From positions 124,001 through 188,000 of the forward strand of contig NZ_QQTO01000021.1 of assembly GCF_003351345.1 (NCBI RefSeq): DNA of 64,000 nucleotides. The letters run 5' to 3'. A model generated the notes under the pieces. The model was given only the letters and a program-made list of their open reading frames with translations, ran no database searches and was not told the origin of the DNA. Positions 60,066-64,000 of this stretch are shown here, one piece after another. The stretch comes from Allobosea caraganae. GTDB taxonomy: Bacteria; Pseudomonadota; Alphaproteobacteria; Rhizobiales; Beijerinckiaceae. Both the position numbers and the translations under genes were made by a program. The stretch's first letter is position 1. Every line of letters begins with the position of its first letter.

Positions 60066-61616
60066 ATGACCGACCAGACCTACGGACCCGCCGCGCGCGA
60101 ATGGCTCATGACGCGATTGCAAACCTGCCTCATCGCGTGCGCTTCCCTGATCCTGCTGGCGGACTGGCTGTTCTACGGGCGTCGGCTCGGCATTTCCGTG
60201 CTGCTGTTCATGGTCGCGCTGGGCGCCTTCTCCCTGATCGCGAACGGGCTCAACGCCCGCCGGAAGGAGATCGCGACCGCGGTTGCGATCCTCATCGTCG
60301 CGCTGATTCCGCTGGTCGAAAGCACCAACCTGCTCGCGCTCGCCTTCGGCGCGGCTGGCGTGAGCGCCTTCGCGTTGATGGTCTCCGGGCATTGGCAAGG
60401 CGCGCTGGCGACGCGGCTGTGGGCGATGCTGGGCCTATACGCTGCCGGACCCTGGCGCTCGGCTGCTGCCGCGCTGCACGAGCATCGCGGCAGGCGGGTG
60501 ATCGGGCAGCGGCAGACGCTGCTCGGCCGCCTCTCGCTCTGGATCGTGCCGCTGCTGCTCTGCGGCGTCTTCCTGATGCTGTTCGCCTCGGCCAACCCGC
60601 TGATCGACCGCTGGCTCCATGCCATCGACATCTACGCGCTGCTGGGGATTCTCGATAGCTCGCGCATGATCTTCTGGCTGATCGTCGCCGGCCTGACCTG
60701 GCCGCTGCTCTATGTGACCGCGCGCAAGCAGCGTGTGGCGAAAGTGCCGGCTGCCAAGCTGGAGACGACTGAGGCCGAGGAGAAGCCGGCCGGCCTCGCG
60801 CTGCTGTCGGACGGCACGATCCTGCGTTCGCTCGTGCTGTTCAACCTGCTCTTCGCCATGCAATCGTCGATGGACGCGGCCTATCTCTGGGGCGGCGTCG
60901 CGCTGCCGGACGGGATGAGCTACGCGGCCTATGCCCATCGCGGCGCTTATCCGCTGATGGCGACGGCGCTGCTTGCGGCCGGCTTCGTGCTCGCTGCGCT
61001 GCGACCGGGCTCCAGCGCCGAGCGCTCGCCGCTGATGCGCCGGCTGGTCTATCTCTTCGTCGGGCAGAACGTGCTGCTGGTGGTCTCGTCGATCCTGCGG
61101 CTCGACCTCTACGTCGCGGCCTATTCGCTGACGATGCTGCGCGTCGCCGCCTTCATCTGGATGGGGCTGGTCGCTTTCGGGCTGGTCATGATCATCGCGC
61201 GCATCGCGCTCAACCGCTCGAATGGCTGGCTGGTCGGCGGCAACCTGATCGCGGCCGGAATCGTGCTGTATGCCTGCAGCATGGCGAATTTCTCCGACGT
61301 CATCGCGCGCTACAACATCCGCCATGCCTTCGAAGGAGGGCGTGGGCTCGACCTTTGCTATCTCTCAAGCCTGGGGCCTCAGGCCGTTCCCGCGATCGAC
61401 CACTTCATCGCCCAGCGCCGCGCCCAGGGCGACTTTGACGGCAGCACCGTCAAGGCGTTGAGCGCGCGCCGGGACATGCTGGCGGCGCGGGTCGAAAATC
61501 CCAGGCGGGACTGGCGAAGCTGGAGCTTTGGCGATCACCGGCTTTGGCGCTATCTGAAAAAGCGCCGCGCCGCCGGCGCGCCCGATTTGAAGCCCAGCCA
61601 GCCGACCGAAGGATAG
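60066..61616 (+). CDS. DUF4173-type polytopic membrane protein
   Basis: 516 residues from ATG 60066 (AAGGTG upstream). About ten to twelve hydrophobic segments, starting at TCLIACASLILLADWLFYG; a cytoplasmic basic/Glu linker separates two blocks near residue 225-245, and the C-terminal 100 residues (after NFSDVIARYNIRHAFEGGRGLDLCYLSSLGPQAVPAI) are soluble and basic. The segment LFAMQSSMDAAYLWGG and the YNIRHA...LD...LGxxAVPAL tail are diagnostic of the DUF4173/DUF4153-like group. Function unknown. It stands nine bases ahead of a two-component system, so it may be a sensor partner or a target. The 274-base gap upstream probably holds the operon promoter. Confidence 0.8.
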   Translation: MTDQTYGPAAREWLMTRLQTCLIACASLILLADWLFYGRRLGISVLLFMVALGAFSLIANGLNARRKEIATAVAILIVALIPLVESTNLLALAFGAAGVSAFALMVSGHWQGALATRLWAMLGLYAAGPWRSAAAALHEHRGRRVIGQRQTLLGRLSLWIVPLLLCGVFLMLFASANPLIDRWLHAIDIYALLGILDSSRMIFWLIVAGLTWPLLYVTARKQRVAKVPAAKLETTEAEEKPAGLALLSDGTILRSLVLFNLLFAMQSSMDAAYLWGGVALPDGMSYAAYAHRGAYPLMATALLAAGFVLAALRPGSSAERSPLMRRLVYLFVGQNVLLVVSSILRLDLYVAAYSLTMLRVAAFIWMGLVAFGLVMIIARIALNRSNGWLVGGNLIAAGIVLYACSMANFSDVIARYNIRHAFEGGRGLDLCYLSSLGPQAVPAIDHFIAQRRAQGDFDGSTVKALSARRDMLAARVENPRRDWRSWSFGDHRLWRYLKKRRAAGAPDLKPSQPTEG

Positions 61617-61625
61617 GACTTCTCC

Positions 61626-62327
61626 GTGCATCGCATCCTCGTCGTCGACGACGATCCGCATATCCGGGACGTGATCTGCTTCGCGCTGGAGAAGGCGGGG
61701 ATGGCGACCGAGATCGCCCGCAACGGCAGCGAGGCGCTAAAGCTGGCCGAGCTGCGCGTGCCGGATCTGATCGTGCTCGATATTGGCATGCCCGAGCTCG
61801 ACGGGCTGGAGGTCTGCCGCCGGCTGCGCCGGACCTCGGAGGTGCCGATCCTCTTCCTCTCGGCGCGCTCGGACGAGATCGACCGCATTCTCGGGCTCGA
61901 GATGGGTGGCGACGACTACGTCACCAAGCCGTTCAGCCCGCGCGAGCTGGTGGCGCGGGTCAACGTCATCCTGCGCCGGATGAACGGGAGCGGGAATGGT
62001 GAGGCGCGCGAGGCGAAGGCGCTGAGCCATGGCGAGCTGGCGCTCGATCCGGCGCGCCGCTCGGCTGCGTTCGCCGGACGCGAGCTCGGCCTGACCGCTA
62101 TCGAGTTCGCCATGCTCGCGGCGATGCTGGCGCGGCCGCGCGTGGTGCTGGGGCGCGAGCAGCTGATGAGCGCGGCTTATGACGGCAAGGTCCATGTCTC
62201 CGACCGGACCATCGACAGCCATATCCGCAACATCCGGGCGAAATGCGCCGCCGCCGGCTGCGCCAGCGCGATCGAGACCGTGCACGGCGTCGGCTTCCGG
62301 CTCGGGGCCTGCGAGGCAGAGCGCTGA
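61626..62327 (+). CDS. OmpR-family response regulator
   Basis: 233 residues from a GTG start at 61626. Receiver domain with acidic pocket D8/D9, phospho-acceptor D52 (LIVLDIGMP), and K101 (DDYVTKPFSPREL). The C-terminal winged-helix domain has LTAIEFAMLAAMLARPRVVLGREQL and HIRNIRAK...IETVHGVGFRL. It is phosphorylated by the kinase that overlaps it downstream (TGATG, 62325-62329). Targets are not evident. Confidence 0.93.
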   Translation: MHRILVVDDDPHIRDVICFALEKAGMATEIARNGSEALKLAELRVPDLIVLDIGMPELDGLEVCRRLRRTSEVPILFLSARSDEIDRILGLEMGGDDYVTKPFSPRELVARVNVILRRMNGSGNGEAREAKALSHGELALDPARRSAAFAGRELGLTAIEFAMLAAMLARPRVVLGREQLMSAAYDGKVHVSDRTIDSHIRNIRAKCAAAGCASAIETVHGVGFRLGACEAER

Positions 62328-63964
62328 TGGCGCCGGTGCGCCGCAAATGGCGGCCGACGCTGAGCATGATCGTCTTCGTCGTGCTGGTGACGGTGACGAT
62401 GCTGCCGCTGATCGGCCTGTTCTTCTTCCGGCTCTACGAGAACCAGCTGATCCACCAGACCGAGTCGGAGCTGATCGCGCAGACGGCGGCTATCGCCGCG
62501 ATCTATGCGCGGGAGGTCGAGGCCGATCCTGCGGCGCGCGCGCTGGCGCGGCCGGCAGGCTCCCAGGCTCCGACCCGCGACGAGTATCGCTCGCTCGCCG
62601 CCCGCGAGCAGGCCATGCGCACGCCGGTCGGCGACTATCATCCGATCGAGCCGAGCCTCGACCTTGCCGGCGACGACATCCTGCCGCGCCGGCCCGATGC
62701 GCGCGAGCCGGCCAAGCCCGCCGACCCGGCCTTTCTGGCGATCGGCGCCAGGCTGGCTGGCATCGTCACGGCGACGCAGGACGTGACGCTGGCCGGCTTC
62801 CGCATTCTCGATCCGAATGGAACGGTGATCGCGGGACGCGAGGAACTCGGCCGTTCGCTGGCCGATGTCGAGGAGGTCGCGACGGCTCTGCGCGGGCGCT
62901 ATGGCAATGCGCTGCGCGTGCGCATCTCTAACTCGCCGGCGCCGCCGCTCTATTCCTGGAGCCGCGGCACCGGCATCCGCGTCTTCGTGGCGATGCCTGT
63001 GATGGTCGATCAAGCGGTGGCGGGCGTCGTCTATGCCTCGCGCACGCCCAACAACATCTTCAAGCACCTCTTCGCCGAGCGGCGGAAGGTGATCTTCGCC
63101 GGCCTCGCCATCGCGCTCGTCACGGCGCTGATCGGCTTCGTCTTCGCGCGCACGATCACGCGGCCGATCCATGGGCTGATCGCGCAGACGCAGGCGATCG
63201 GCCATGGCGAGCGGGCGCAGGAGCCGCCGCCGGCGCATTACGGCACGCGCGAGATCGCCAGCCTGTCGCAGAGTTTTCACGAGATGGCCGAGCGGCTCTC
63301 GGAGCGCTCGGCCTATATCAGCACCTTCGCCACCCACGTCTCGCACGAGCTGAAATCGCCGCTGACCTCGATCCAGGGCGCAGCCGAGCTGATGAAGGAT
63401 TCCAGCGCTTCGATGAGCGAGGAGCAGCGCCAGCGCTTCCTTGGCAACATCATCGACGATACCCACCGCCTGACCCGGCTGCTGGATCGGCTGCGCGAGC
63501 TGGCGCGCGCGGATAATCCGCAAATGGCGGGCTCGACCACGCTTCAGGCGGTGGTGGGGCTGGTTCGCGATGCGTTTCCGGCGCTGATCATCACGGTCGA
63601 GGGCGAGCCCGAAAGCGTGCTCGGGCTGTCGCCCGACAATGCGCTGATCGTCCTCTCGCATCTCGCCGACAACGCGCAGCGCCACAACGCGAAGAACCTG
63701 CGCATCGCGGCGAGGCAGGTGAATGATAGACTTGAGCTGCGGGTGAGCGACGATGGCGACGGCATCGCGGCCAGCAATCGCGGGCGCATCTTCGACCCGT
63801 TCTTCACGACGCGGCGCGAGAGCGGCGGCACCGGCATGGGTCTCGGCATCGCCCAGTCGATGCTGCGCTCGCATGACGGGGCGATCGCGCTGGAGCCCTC
63901 GGAGGCCGGGACCGCCTTCACGATCCGGCTACCCTGGGCCGGGTGCGGTGGCATGCCAGCTTGA
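62327..63964 (+). CDS. HAMP sensor histidine kinase
   Basis: 545 residues from ATG 62327, sharing one base with the regulator stop. Two membrane segments (about 15-40 and 250-275) flank a periplasmic sensor domain of about 210 residues; a HAMP domain follows, then HisKA with phospho-acceptor H340 in THVSHELKSPLTSIQGAAEL, and the HATPase domain with N-box LSHLADNAQRHN, G1 DDGDGIA, F-box FDPFFTTRRESGGTG and G2 MGLGIAQSM. Its CreC-like plan suggests envelope or metabolic sensing; the ligand is unknown. The gene is complete, ending 36 bases before the window edge. Confidence 0.93.
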   Translation: MAPVRRKWRPTLSMIVFVVLVTVTMLPLIGLFFFRLYENQLIHQTESELIAQTAAIAAIYAREVEADPAARALARPAGSQAPTRDEYRSLAAREQAMRTPVGDYHPIEPSLDLAGDDILPRRPDAREPAKPADPAFLAIGARLAGIVTATQDVTLAGFRILDPNGTVIAGREELGRSLADVEEVATALRGRYGNALRVRISNSPAPPLYSWSRGTGIRVFVAMPVMVDQAVAGVVYASRTPNNIFKHLFAERRKVIFAGLAIALVTALIGFVFARTITRPIHGLIAQTQAIGHGERAQEPPPAHYGTREIASLSQSFHEMAERLSERSAYISTFATHVSHELKSPLTSIQGAAELMKDSSASMSEEQRQRFLGNIIDDTHRLTRLLDRLRELARADNPQMAGSTTLQAVVGLVRDAFPALIITVEGEPESVLGLSPDNALIVLSHLADNAQRHNAKNLRIAARQVNDRLELRVSDDGDGIAASNRGRIFDPFFTTRRESGGTGMGLGIAQSMLRSHDGAIALEPSEAGTAFTIRLPWAGCGGMPA

Positions 63965-64000
63965 CGCCCGGGCCTGCTCTGCTCCAGACTGCGCGCATTC

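Overview
The window (about two-thirds G+C, densely packed, long operons joined by 4-bp ATGA/GTGA overlaps, many ABC/TRAP transporters and amidohydrolases) looks like the chromosome of an alphaproteobacterium of the order Hyphomicrobiales (Rhizobiales). A Bosea/Methylobacterium-type host is my guess from style and repeats only. No rRNA, tRNA, CRISPR array, insertion sequence or phage gene was seen.

Layout. 1-0.5 kb: end of a DUF305 membrane-anchored protein. 0.7-7.7 kb (minus): one giant passenger/beta-barrel autotransporter reading frame split by a single in-frame TAG at 3738-3740. 8.6-19.4 kb (minus): an eleven-gene block for cyclic ureides/hydantoins: hydantoinase, hydantoin racemase, N-carbamoyl-amino-acid hydrolase, a deaminase-type amidohydrolase, two NodB-fold deacetylase/allantoinase-like hydrolases, a polar amino-acid ABC ATPase and permease, a small unannotated ORF, an arginase-fold protein with an altered metal site, and a DctP-like binding protein without signal peptide. 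19.6-22.3 kb (plus): an XRE-cupin regulator flanked by two matching dyads, a third NodB-fold protein, and the periplasmic binding protein that completes the ABC importer.

22.5-36.7 kb: a second nitrogen-compound cluster under a divergent LysR regulator: canonical agmatinase-type ureohydrolase, acyl-CoA-dehydrogenase-like flavin monooxygenase, PotABC-type importer, TrzA/AtzA-type amidohydrolase and flavin reductase, then (beyond an opposite-strand EamA exporter) a Tat-exported Pot-type binding protein, alpha/beta hydrolase, luciferase-like monooxygenase, GDSL esterase and amidohydrolase-2. The enzyme set suggests oxidative opening of an N-containing compound followed by hydrolysis; the substrate is unknown.

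37.3-43.2 kb (minus): type I secretion ATPase and membrane-fusion protein next to a 916-residue protein made almost wholly of a 24-residue YD-like repeat, the likely secreted substrate and the most novel-looking system here. 43.5-53 kb: hydroxyacid dehydrogenase, gamma-glutamyltransferase, creatininase, DppABC-type importer lacking ATPases, GntR regulator, M24 peptidase. 53.1-59.8 kb: a TRAP transporter plus two SDRs and a galactarolactone-isomerase-like amidohydrolase under a divergent GntR, probably for a sugar acid or its lactone. 60-64 kb: a DUF4173 membrane protein with an OmpR-type response regulator and a HAMP histidine kinase.

Intergenic palindromic elements of two types (A at 46294-46397 and 51581-51686; B at 54820-54966) punctuate the operons.
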